64,000 bases of DNA, taken from positions 194,864 to 258,863 of the forward strand of contig CAWFWZ010000002.1 of the NCBI GenBank assembly GCA_963819645.1. The letters are read 5' to 3'. Both the position numbers and the translations under genes were made by a program. A model generated the notes under the pieces. It searched no databases. It was given only the letters and a program-made list of their open reading frames with translations, and was not told the DNA's origin. Source of the DNA: CAVVDY01 sp963819645 (lineage in GTDB: Bacteria; Acidobacteriota; Terriglobia; Terriglobales; Acidobacteriaceae). Positions 16,144 through 24,428 of the stretch are shown piece after piece (position 1 is the stretch's first letter; every line of letters starts with the position of its first letter).

Positions 16144-16456
16144 ATCCATCCTTCCGGAGACGCGGTTGCGACATTTCGCAACCACGAAACATCGGGTGGA
16201 GCACGCCTTCAGGTGTGCAGAAGATCAGGTGCATACTTCATTTGCGCTTTAGCGCCTGAGGGACCTCAGCGGCTAAAGCCGGCTTCCATTTCTATGCGGA
16301 AGCTGCACCGCTGAAGCGGTGCTCCACCCACGCGGAGTTGCAGGCGGCTCCATCTCTCCTTGGCCGTATCCAAGCCTCGTCTCTCCGAACTGGACATCAG
16401 CCCCTGCTGCGGTTTTCGCAGGGGCCAAGCCCGAGAGACATACTCGATTAGTTCTG
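16144..16456. repeat. spacer holding a second nested inverted repeat (REPIN-like)
   Basis: No gene is seen. Outer arms at 16196-16218 and 16305-16327 are inverted copies (roughly 19 of 23 bases). The inner arms GCTTTAGCGCCTGAGG (16246-16261) and CCTCAGCGGCTAAAGC (16264-16279) are nearly perfect. The nesting order is the same as at 6320-6471. The remainder to 16456 (CAGCCCCTGCTGCGG...CGCAGGGGC) holds one more palindrome near 16398-16425, a possible terminator for the minus-strand gene. Confidence 0.65.
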
Positions 16457-17242
16457 TTACTTGCTGGTGTCGAGTGCCGGATTGTACGAAGCGGAGTTGA
16501 TGAGATCGCCGCCCAGCGAACACTGTGCATTCTTCCCCGTAAGCTGGAACGGTCCGTAAAAGACCGGGCACTTGCAGTTTGCGGTGCCGTCACCGTTGTT
16601 GCGGCACGGCGCAGTCATGCATCCGGCGTATGCTCCCTTGTCACAGGTGATAAAGTTCTTACCTGCGGTCGCGAGAGCTTTGAGGATCTCGGCTTTCGAC
16701 TCCGAATCGAAGGTCGAGATGACGTCTGCCCCGGGAATTAGCTCGCCGTTATTCAGAAGCTTACAAACTGGGGCGTCGTCGGTGTTCGGACAATTCGAAT
16801 TGTCTGGCATGCATTTCTTCAACGTTGCGAGATAGACAGGGTAGTTCAGAATAGACCCTTGCAACACATAGCTTGTGGCGGTCTGAACCGTACACACGCA
16901 ATTGGCGGAACGCCCATCCGGAGCCAAATGGCACGGATGCGGGTCCGGTCCGGAATGGAAACAGAGCGCAAACTGAGGTGAACACGCAAGGAACTGTTTT
17001 GGTGTTATAACCGTGTCTCTGTAGGCAGGCCCGTAGTTGGTCGTCCAATTTTTTGAGTTGTCCCAGAACAACTGATTGTCGGGCACAAACTGCTCCAGCC
17101 AGTTAGCAGGATCGGCCCAGTAGCCGGATCCCGGAGCAGCTTGCGGGTGAGAGGCGGACGATTGCGCTGCTAATGGACTGGCCAGGACATAGCAGACGAG
17201 CAGCGCAAAGACGCATAGCGCTAGCCATTTAAGTGGTCGCAT
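16457..17242 (-). CDS. secreted cysteine-rich protein of unknown function
   Basis: The start is set at ATG 17242-17240 because GGAGGAAAATCAC precedes it and the signal peptide (LALCVFALLVCYVLASPLAAQ) begins there; a longer frame to 17305 is less likely. The mature part has about 14 cysteines, several in CxC, CxxC and CHL-type contexts (CVCTV, CKCPV, CSPQFALCFH), suggesting multiple disulfides or metal binding. No family is recognised. It is divergent to the FmdE-like gene. Confidence 0.6.
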   Translation of the reverse strand: MRPLKWLALCVFALLVCYVLASPLAAQSSASHPQAAPGSGYWADPANWLEQFVPDNQLFWDNSKNWTTNYGPAYRDTVITPKQFLACSPQFALCFHSGPDPHPCHLAPDGRSANCVCTVQTATSYVLQGSILNYPVYLATLKKCMPDNSNCPNTDDAPVCKLLNNGELIPGADVISTFDSESKAEILKALATAGKNFITCDKGAYAGCMTAPCRNNGDGTANCKCPVFYGPFQLTGKNAQCSLGGDLINSASYNPALDTSK

Positions 17243-17342
17243 GTGATTTTCCTCCGAAGGTTCGCCGGACTGTAGCACATCGGATGTAGGCTTGGAAGGC
17301 ACCAAAGTTGTGCAACCGCTTAATCTAGAATGAAAGTTACAA

Positions 17343-17942
17343 ATGACTGACTATCATCATCCGAACTCGCTAGACGCACTTCTGCGCGAGGCGGAAATCG
17401 CCCACGGTCATCTATGTGCGGGGCAGGTACTAGGTGTGCGTATGGCCATGCTCGGCCTGGAGCTGCTGGGGATCGAAGATCCAAAGGGCCGCGACCGCAA
17501 GCGGCTCATCACCTTCGTCGAGATCGATCGCTGCATGACCGACGCTATCGGCGTGGTCACCGGATGCCGCCTCGGAAAACGCGCACTGAAGTTTCGCGAC
17601 TGGGGCAAGGTGGCTGCGACGTTTGTAGATTTGCAGACTGATCGAGCGGTGCGCATTGCTGCCCGCGAAAGTTCGAAGGCGCGGGCAAGGGAGATGCATC
17701 CTGAGATCGAGAGCAAGAACCAGCAGCAGATGCTCGCCTACCGCGAGATGCCCACGGAAGCGCTCTTCGACGTGCAGTGGGTGAAGGTTCATCTTCCGCC
17801 GGAAGAGATGCCGGGCTACAAGGGCGAACGCATTGTGTGCGCGATGTGCGGTGAAGGGATTAATTTCCAGCGGGAAGTCAGGCGTAACGGCGAGACGCTT
17901 TGTAAAGCGTGCGCCGAAGGCAAGTACTACGAGCCGGTGTGA
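17343..17942 (+). CDS. FmdE-like protein (formylmethanofuran dehydrogenase subunit E family) with C-terminal zinc finger
   Basis: The 199-residue product has the FmdE signature HGHLCAGQVLGVRMA near residues 22-36 with conserved His and Cys, and DRCMTDAIGVVTGCRLGKRAL near 61-81. The C-terminus has a CxxC...CxxC pair (CAMCGEG...CKACAEG), probably a zinc ribbon. In methanogens FmdE-family proteins are linked to molybdenum/tungsten enzymes; in bacteria the role is unknown and may concern metal or pterin handling. No fmd/fwd genes are nearby. Downstream lie period-7 tracts. Confidence 0.8.
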   Translation: MTDYHHPNSLDALLREAEIAHGHLCAGQVLGVRMAMLGLELLGIEDPKGRDRKRLITFVEIDRCMTDAIGVVTGCRLGKRALKFRDWGKVAATFVDLQTDRAVRIAARESSKARAREMHPEIESKNQQQMLAYREMPTEALFDVQWVKVHLPPEEMPGYKGERIVCAMCGEGINFQREVRRNGETLCKACAEGKYYEPV

Positions 17943-17947
17943 GTGAA

Positions 17948-18082
17948 ATCCGCTTCTCGCTATTGGCTGTTCGCTTTGGCTGTCGATGGTTCGGGATAGA
18001 AGACACTCGTGAGTTGGTCTAGCTGGCGGCTGGCGGCTCGCAGCTCTTTCCGATACCTGATACCTGATACCTGACACCTCAA
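17948..18082. repeat. period-7 tracts between fmdE-like and prenyl synthase genes
   Basis: Three different degenerate heptamer series lie in one spacer: CGCTATT/GGCTGTT/CGCTTTG (about 17955-17985), CTGGCGG/CTGGCGG/CTCGCAG (about 18022-18042) and GATACCT/GATACCT/GATACCT/GACACCT (about 18054-18081). Confidence 0.55.
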
Positions 18083-18126
18083 CCATCACTGACCCGCCGC
18101 ATCTTCATTGCTATACTTTTTTCTCC

Positions 18127-19009
18127 ATGCTCAAGGACACACTCGAACAAGGACGCATTAGGACCGACGAAGCTCTGGAGCGGTTGCTACCTGCTGCTGC
18201 GCAGTATCCGTCTTCCATCCACCAGGCGATGAGGCACAGTGTGTTTGCCGGCGGTAAGCGGCTGCGGCCCATTCTGTGCCTGGAGACGGCGCGCATGGTT
18301 GCGGGCTGTGTGCCGCTGGGAGTCGAAGAGCTGGGTGCAGCGCTGGAGATGCTGCATACCTATTCGCTCATTCACGATGATCTGCCGGCGCTCGACAACG
18401 ACGATCTACGTCGCGGCCGCCCGACCTGCCACAAGGTTTTCGGCGAAGCCATCGCCATCCTCGCCGGAGACGCATTGCAGACGCAGGCCTACGAAGTACT
18501 CGCTCAACTGCAATGTCCTTGCGGACGCTAGCGTTGCCATCATCAAAGAAATCGCGCACGCTACCGGAACCATCGACGGCATGATCGGCGGGCAGGTGAT
18601 GGACCTGGAAGCCGAACATACTCGTCCCGATGCCAAGACGCTGGAGTACATCCACCGCTCCAAGACGGGCGCGTTGCTCACTGCCAGCGTTGTCGCCGGA
18701 GGCATGTATGCGGGCGCCGACGAATCACAGGTTCAACAGTTGCGCGACTTTGGCATGAATATCGGGCTGGCGTTTCAGATTGTCGATGACGTGCTCGATG
18801 TGACGCAGACCTCCGAACAGTTGGGCAAGACCGCCGGCAAAGATACTGCCAGCGAGAAGGTCACGTATCCGGCGCTGTTCGGAATCGAAGCTTCGCTCAA
18901 AAAAGCGGACGAGTTGATCGCGAGAGCCGACAGCGCTCTGAATGCTTTCGGCGAGAGGTCGCAAACACTGCGCGAGATCGCAGCGTTCCTGGTGGAAAGA
19001 AAGAAGTAA
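18127..19009 (+). pseudogene. ispA: farnesyl/geranylgeranyl diphosphate synthase, frameshifted
   Basis: It joins isopentenyl diphosphate to allylic diphosphates for isoprenoid synthesis. The first frame carries GGKRLRP and the first aspartate-rich motif region (YSLIHDDLPALDNDDLRRGRPT). Near 18510-18525 the frame shifts, and the second frame carries the rest: GGQVMDLEAE, HRSKTGALL and the second Asp-rich motif FQIVDDVLD, ending AFLVERKK. The combined length is about 293 codons, normal for the family. One indel is enough to explain the break, so the gene may be intact in the organism. Confidence 0.85.
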
Positions 19010-19015
19010 CACTTT

Positions 19016-19426
19016 TCAATTCGGTTCGGGTTGCTGCAGAGCCGAACGTAGATCAGTCCGGGAAAAATCGCTTCCTTTGAAGAGTAGTGACTCCCCTCGA
19101 TCACGCGCCAAAGCGTAGGCGAAGCAGTCGCCGAAGTTTAGTTGCGCAGGATGACCACTGCCCTTCCCATAATCACGATAGGCTTCGCGAGCGATCCTCG
19201 CTTGGACCTCGGTGACAGGCTCAATCGTTATACCGGCGTATCGCATCAGTTCATCCAAGCGCCGACTCACAATTGGGTTGCGACTGGCGTCGAGAACGAT
19301 CGCGGTTTCGAAATAGCTCGCAGCCGATATATGACAGGCTGACGCGTCTTCAATTACATCACTGAAGCGCTGCGCCTCTGGCTCTTGAAAGATAATCGCG
19401 ATCAGCGCTGACGTGTCTACGATCAC
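19016..19426 (-). CDS. vapC: VapC family PIN-domain toxin
   Basis: A 136-residue PIN-domain ribonuclease with the expected acidic residues: Asp4 in MIVDTSALIAI, Glu40 in SYFETAIVL, Asp100 in NFGDCFAYALA and Asp120 in FKGSDF. It follows the antitoxin with a 4-base overlap, the standard toxin-antitoxin arrangement. VapC toxins cleave tRNA or rRNA in the cytoplasm. The target here is unknown. Confidence 0.93.
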   Translation of the reverse strand: MIVDTSALIAIIFQEPEAQRFSDVIEDASACHISAASYFETAIVLDASRNPIVSRRLDELMRYAGITIEPVTEVQARIAREAYRDYGKGSGHPAQLNFGDCFAYALARDRGESLLFKGSDFSRTDLRSALQQPEPN

Positions 19427-19677
19427 TTCGGGAGGCCCTTCTCGTCATACAGCAGATCGCCGTGAGGCGTGGATTTCCAAGGCTCTTTAATAAGGGGAGC
19501 GATTTCTCTGCCAATTTCCATGAGTCGCTCCGCTACGCTACCTTTCTTTCGGTGCTTCTTTCTCTCTAGCCGCTCTCGAACCGACTGCGTGATGGCTTCC
19601 GTCATATTCTCGCCGGTGAGCTGTGCCAACTCTTCGATCAGAGCACAAGTCTCTTCGTTCTTGATATTTAGCGCCAT
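19423..19677 (-). CDS. vapB: VapB-type antitoxin
   Basis: An 84-residue product of the Rv0623-type/PSK-operon transcription-factor family. The N-terminus MALNIKNEETCALIEELAQLTGENMTEAI is a ribbon-helix-helix-like DNA-binding segment; the charged middle (RERLERKKHRKKGS) and C-terminal tail should wrap the toxin. It is the first gene of the pair and probably represses its own promoter. Confidence 0.88.
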   Translation of the reverse strand: MALNIKNEETCALIEELAQLTGENMTEAITQSVRERLERKKHRKKGSVAERLMEIGREIAPLIKEPWKSTPHGDLLYDEKGLPK

Positions 19678-19728
19678 GTCTACCTCTTCTACCTTACAGT
19701 TATACCATTATATCCGCGCCGACACCAT

Positions 19729-20445
19729 TCAAATCGACTGCACCGGAATCGCCATCAGGTCGTCCACCAGCCCAACCTCTTTCTGCACAAACGGCTCCGC
19801 GTATTTCACACCCGCCAGCAGGCCGTAGAAGCCGGCCATGTGCGCCAGCTTGTCGCGAATTTCCGTCTCGCGGGGAAACAACCCGCTGCCCGACGCCTGA
19901 TCGGAATACTGTGAGCGATAGGCCAGCAGCGACTGCAATCGCGCTTCGAACTGATCGGTGATGTCGATGACAAATGTTGGACGCACCTCGGCGTACAAAC
20001 TCGCGTAGATGATCTTGAACGGACGGTGCGCGGGAAAACCAAGATCGAGCTTCGCCAGTCCGGCGACGAACGCGGCCTCATAGCCCAGAACGCCGGCGGT
20101 GTAGTGATCGGGATGGCGCGCCTCCCAGTACGGAAGGATAAGCACGCGCGGCCGCAACTCGCGAATCACAGCGGCGACCTTCTGACGGTTTTCGAAGGTG
20201 TTTTCGACGCGGCCGTCAGGAATGTCGAGCGCCTTGCGCCATGAGACGCGCAGAATCTGTCGCGCATCTTCGGCTTCGCGGGCACGATCTTCCATGGTGC
20301 CGCGGGTTCCCATCTCGCCGCGCGAAAGATCGAGGATGGCGGTGGTGCGGCCCATCTGCGCCATCTTCAGCAGCGTACCGCCGCAGGTCTGCTCCACATC
20401 GTCGCGGTGCGCGGCAATGGCAAGAATGTCTACCGACTCAGGCAT
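19729..20445 (-). CDS. bshB1: BshB1, N-acetylglucosaminyl-malate deacetylase of bacillithiol synthesis
   Basis: The start is placed at ATG 20445, giving 238 residues, the usual BshB1 length; an upstream in-frame start at 20529 would add an Arg-rich tail without conservation. Zinc ligands of the PIG-L/LmbE fold are seen as AHRDD (His13, Asp15, Asp16) and HPDH (111-114). The enzyme deacetylates GlcNAc-malate, the second step of bacillithiol synthesis. bshA and bshC are not in the window. The downstream neighbour is the VapBC module. Confidence 0.85.
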   Translation of the reverse strand: MPESVDILAIAAHRDDVEQTCGGTLLKMAQMGRTTAILDLSRGEMGTRGTMEDRAREAEDARQILRVSWRKALDIPDGRVENTFENRQKVAAVIRELRPRVLILPYWEARHPDHYTAGVLGYEAAFVAGLAKLDLGFPAHRPFKIIYASLYAEVRPTFVIDITDQFEARLQSLLAYRSQYSDQASGSGLFPRETEIRDKLAHMAGFYGLLAGVKYAEPFVQKEVGLVDDLMAIPVQSI

Positions 20446-20651
20446 GGCGTGATGATAGCCGATGGCACGTGCATAACGACGGCGCTGAATCGCCCGACGC
20501 CGGTCACTGCATCTCAAGGCTAGCCCCAACGCACGTCGGTGCCACTAAGCTGCCGTCACGTTCGTGAGTTGCTCAAGACGGGCATGGTCTATATATTTCC
20601 CTTCGGTTACAAACTAGGAATCACCGAACAATCCAAGACAGGAGAGACACC

Positions 20652-21114
20652 ATGAAGGCAAGAACTGCGTTATTGACTCTGGTTATGTGTTTGCTCGCAG
20701 GCACGTTGTGGGCGGCTGAAAATCCGACCATTGGCACCTGGAAACTCGATGAAGCGAAATCGAAGATTGCTCCAGGGGTCGGCAAGAACACCACTGTGGT
20801 TTACGCAGCCGACGGCGACAACATGAAGGTCACGCTTGACGGGATGAACAGCAGCGGCCAGGCAACACATTCCGAATGGGTCGGAAAGCTTGACGGAAAG
20901 CCTTATCCGGTGACCGGCGATCCCAATGTAGACATGCGGTCGGTCAAACAGGTTAACACCTCACACCTTAGACGTCGACAGCATGAAGGATGGCAAGTCA
21001 GTGGGCACCGCGAAGGTCGTCATCTCCAAAGATGGCAAGACCCGCGAACTGACGACCCACAACACGGTGAACGGCAAGAAGGTCGAAAGTCACTACTTCT
21101 ACAACAAGCAATAA
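20652..21114 (+). pseudogene. small secreted protein of unknown function, frameshifted
   Basis: ATG 20652 follows GGAGAGACACC. A signal peptide (TLVMCLLAGTLWA) leads into a beta-rich domain (IGTWKLDEAKSKI, repeated strand motifs). An extra base near 20955 shifts the frame. Corrected reading continues HTLDVDSMKDGKSVGTA and ends HYFYNKQ with TAA at 21112-21114, about 153 residues. The pattern resembles lipocalin-like secreted acidobacterial proteins, but no firm family is assigned. Confidence 0.6.
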
Positions 21115-21187
21115 CAGGCAAGAAATATCGCGGGTTGCTTCCCCTATGCCCCAGGTTGGCGCCGGTTGGACGCTGACCTGGGGCCGC

Positions 21188-23098
21188 TCACAGAATCACC
21201 CGCTCATCCCCTATCCTCTTCGTCACCCGCTCGCGGTCCAGGTACTCCAGCAGGGGGATCGCGTATTTCCGAGTGATTCCAAACAGGTCCTTGAACGACG
21301 CTACGTTAAGCTTCGGCGTCTTTGCCTTCTGGGCAGCGATCTGTTGCCGCAGCGACTCCAGCGCGCTGTGGTGAAACACCAGGTCATCGCCCAGCTTCAC
21401 CAGCACGCGATCGCGCAGCAGCAGCGTGACAATCTTCTGCGCGCGCGCCTGATCGAGACGCACGGATGCCAGTACATCCTTTAATAAGGGAACCTGCAAT
21501 CCCGCCTTCGCAAACGCCTGTTCGATCTTTTGCTTCGATTCCGCCTCGTCGTCGCGCATCACCACGCCACGTCCGGCGCCGCGTACCTGCTCGCCGACGA
21601 CTTCGATTTTCTTGTCGCCCACCAGCGACGCGATAACAGCGCGGTATATCTCGGGACGCAATCCAAGTTGTTCGCGCAACTGCTCCTGGTTGAGTCCGGC
21701 AACCAGCGGATTGGCTTTATGAAACTCTTCGACCGCGGCCAGAGCACTGGTTCGCGCGTGCGCGAAATCGTCGCTCGACAGCAGCAAGTCGCCGGCGTGG
21801 ACAATTTTCTTCTGCTGTTTGAGTGCTGCAGCAAGCTGGTCGATGCGTGCCCGCAGCCATCCGGTTTCAGCAATCGCCTCGCCCATCGACAATCCCGCAG
21901 CACCTCGCCGCATGACGCGCGCGAGCATTGCTTCTTCGGGAGTTACGCCCGCCACTCTCTGCACGAAGGCCAGCCGCTCTGCCGCCTTCAATCGCCGCGA
22001 CGGCTCGACGGCATCCAACACTTGCCCGCCGCCGATGGTGATCACCGGCGAGAATTGGCGGATGATGAAGCGGTCTCCCGGTAACAGCAGTAGCGGATCG
22101 TCGAGCTTTAGTCGCGCATAGCCCGATTCGCCTGGCTTCACCAGCTTCCCTTCCAGCAGCTTGATCTCGGCTATGGTTTCGGCGGTGAAGACGTGGAAGT
22201 GTACTCGCGCTCCGTCGCGCAGCGGCTTGGCCGACGCAAGCAGGTCGAGGCTCACGCTCAGGCGCTCGGTCGGCTGAAACATACCCGCATCGGTCAGCAT
22301 CATGCCTCGCGCCAAGTCAGCCGTTTCTATCCCGGCGAGGTTAAGTGCAGTACGCTGGCCTGCGATGGCCTGCTTCGCATGCTCTCCGTGAACTTGCACC
22401 CCGCGCACTCGCAGCCGTCTGCCTCCCGGATGAGCCTCGACTTCCTGCTCAGGTGAAACACTGCCGGCAATGAGTGTGCCGGTGATCACCGTGCCGAAGC
22501 CCTTCATGCTGAAGACGCGATCGATGGGCAGGCGAAACGCAGCGTTGGAATCCTTCGCCGGAACTTCGGCCGCCAGTCGCGCCAATTCCCGCTTCAACTC
22601 ATCGAGCCCTTCGCCTGTCTTCGCGCTGACGGCGACAATTGGCGAAGTCGCGGTATCGAGAAATGATCCCTTCAGGTACTCGGCCACTTCCATGCGGACA
22701 ACTTCGAGAGTGTCGCGATCGACCAGGTCCGACTTGGTAAGCACCGTCATGCCCCGGCGCACGGAGAGCAGGCGCACGATATCGAAGTGTTCGCGAGTTT
22801 GCGGCTTGATCGACTCCTCCGCCGAAATAACCAGCATCACCAGGTCGATGCCGCCCACCCCGGCCAGCATGTTGCGCACAAAACGCTCATGCCCGGGAAC
22901 GTCCACGAATCCAAGGTGCACCGGTTCGCCCGACAACGCCGCCAGGTCGAGGTTGGCGAATCCAATGTCAATCGTGATGCCCCGCCGCTTCTCTTCTTCG
23001 AGGCGGTCGGGGTCGGTCCCGGTCAAGGCGCGGACCAGCGCGCTCTTACCATGATCGATGTGTCCGGCGGTGCCGACGATTACGGCTTTCATTGCCAC
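21188..23098 (-). CDS. selB: SelB, selenocysteine-specific translation elongation factor
   Basis: The 636-residue product has the EF-Tu-like GTPase G1 motif GTAGHIDHGKS (residues 9-19), the EEKRRGITIDIGFA switch region and the DVPGHERF G3 motif. Beta-barrel domains follow, then C-terminal winged helices, e.g. around ...LNQEQLREQLGLRPEIYRAV. SelB delivers Sec-tRNA to UGA codons through the SECIS hairpin. The start is GTG 23098 or ATG 23092. It is uninterrupted over 1.9 kb, in contrast to several neighbours. selA and the Sec tRNA are not in the window. Confidence 0.96.
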   Translation of the reverse strand: MAMKAVIVGTAGHIDHGKSALVRALTGTDPDRLEEEKRRGITIDIGFANLDLAALSGEPVHLGFVDVPGHERFVRNMLAGVGGIDLVMLVISAEESIKPQTREHFDIVRLLSVRRGMTVLTKSDLVDRDTLEVVRMEVAEYLKGSFLDTATSPIVAVSAKTGEGLDELKRELARLAAEVPAKDSNAAFRLPIDRVFSMKGFGTVITGTLIAGSVSPEQEVEAHPGGRRLRVRGVQVHGEHAKQAIAGQRTALNLAGIETADLARGMMLTDAGMFQPTERLSVSLDLLASAKPLRDGARVHFHVFTAETIAEIKLLEGKLVKPGESGYARLKLDDPLLLLPGDRFIIRQFSPVITIGGGQVLDAVEPSRRLKAAERLAFVQRVAGVTPEEAMLARVMRRGAAGLSMGEAIAETGWLRARIDQLAAALKQQKKIVHAGDLLLSSDDFAHARTSALAAVEEFHKANPLVAGLNQEQLREQLGLRPEIYRAVIASLVGDKKIEVVGEQVRGAGRGVVMRDDEAESKQKIEQAFAKAGLQVPLLKDVLASVRLDQARAQKIVTLLLRDRVLVKLGDDLVFHHSALESLRQQIAAQKAKTPKLNVASFKDLFGITRKYAIPLLEYLDRERVTKRIGDERVIL

Positions 23099-23292
23099 CA
23101 GTTTATCGAACGGTTTCTGGAACTAAGGTGGGCAGCCAGGGTGAATCTGAAATAAGCATATGTGTGCGAAAATAGATAAGAACGATTTGCCGCTCGCTGC
23201 CGGGTTAATTTCTTCGCGCCATCCTAGTGGACGGGGTTGCCCAGCCACCAGTTCCCTGGGCGGGTTGTAGCTCAGCGCAGTCGAACATACGG

Positions 23293-24394
23293 ATGGCATC
23301 CATTCTTACATCGCCCGGAACTCAGCCGGAAGAACCCAAGCCGCAACGCTGGAACACCACCGCTGCGGACGCCGAGTTCCTCACGCCTCATCTCCTGTTG
23401 CAACTGGAAGACGAGTTGGAGCGCGTGCGCCGGCGTGAAGCTGCGTGGATCTCCATTATGGTCCACCTGCTGGTCGTGCTGATGCTCATTAACACTACCA
23501 AGCTGTTTCCGAACCTGAAGGGACCAATCATCGCGTCGGCTGCCGACCTGATGAAGAACCAGCAGCTCACCTATCTCGACTTGCCGCCGGACCTGCAGAA
23601 AGCGCCTCCCAAGCCGCCGCCGACCGACGTCATTTCCGATAAGAACCGGACTGCCGAGAGCCGTCATCCGCAGATCGACAAGAAGACGCTGGAGGAGTTG
23701 CGCCGTGCCGGACCTCCGGGCGGAATGCAGGCGCCACAACAGGCGCAGGCGGCGCCTCCATCGCAGCAGCCGGGTCAGCAGCCGTCGCCGCAGCAGGGTC
23801 AGCAGCAACAAATCGCGACGAACAATCAACCGTACGTTGCAGGATCCGCGGCTGCCGATGCCGCAGCAAGGCTCGCAGCAAAAGCCGACTGTCGATTTTC
23901 GTAGCATGATGTCGGCCGGCCAGCAGATCAGCCAGGCTGCCAACAACGTCGCGATGGGCCGTACCGCTCCCTCCGTCGGATTTGGCGGAGCCGTGGGTAG
24001 TGGCGGCGATTACGGCGCCGGCCGAGGCGGAGCCGCCCGGGTTCAAGGCAATCTCGAGGTCCTCAGCGATACCCAGGGCGTCGATTTTGGGCCGTATCTT
24101 TCGCGCGTGCTGGAGGCGGTGCGCCGCAACTGGTACGCCATCATTCCCGAATCAGCGCGTCCGCCACTGCTGAAGCGAGGCAAGGTGTCCATCCAGTTCG
24201 TCATCCTCCCTGACGGGAAAGTTGCAGGCCTGCAATACAATGCATCGTCAGGAGACATCGCGCTCGACCGCGCGGCCTGGGGAGGCATTACCGCATCCGA
24301 TCCGTTCTCACCTTTGCCCAGCCAATTCCACGGGCCATATCTCGCGCTGCGCTTCCACTTCTATTACAACCCGCAGAAGGGCGACCTGGAATAA
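23293..24394 (+). pseudogene. TonB-like energy transducer, frameshifted
   Basis: From ATG 23293: about 55 hydrophilic residues, one membrane segment (AWISIMVHLLVVLMLIN), then a Pro/Gln-rich periplasmic linker with runs such as QQPGQQPSPQQGQQQQ. An extra base near 23834 breaks the frame; the other frame continues DPRLPMPQQGSQQKPTVDF and leads to the C-terminal domain (RVQGNLEVLSDTQG...FHFYYNPQKGDLE). The layout is that of TonB, which couples the inner-membrane proton gradient to outer-membrane receptors; two receptors lie in this window. The C-terminal domain is duplicated in the exported protein at 10458-11003. mfd follows 34 bases later. Confidence 0.75.
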
Positions 24395-24428
24395 GCTACG
24401 GCGTTGGCTGCGATAAAATAAACTCACG

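Noticed and set aside
23265..23290. GGGTTGTAGCTCAGCGCAG resembling a tRNA 5' half before the TonB-like gene
   Set aside because: No matching anticodon arm, T-loop or acceptor stem follows; the next bases are the start region of the TonB-like gene.
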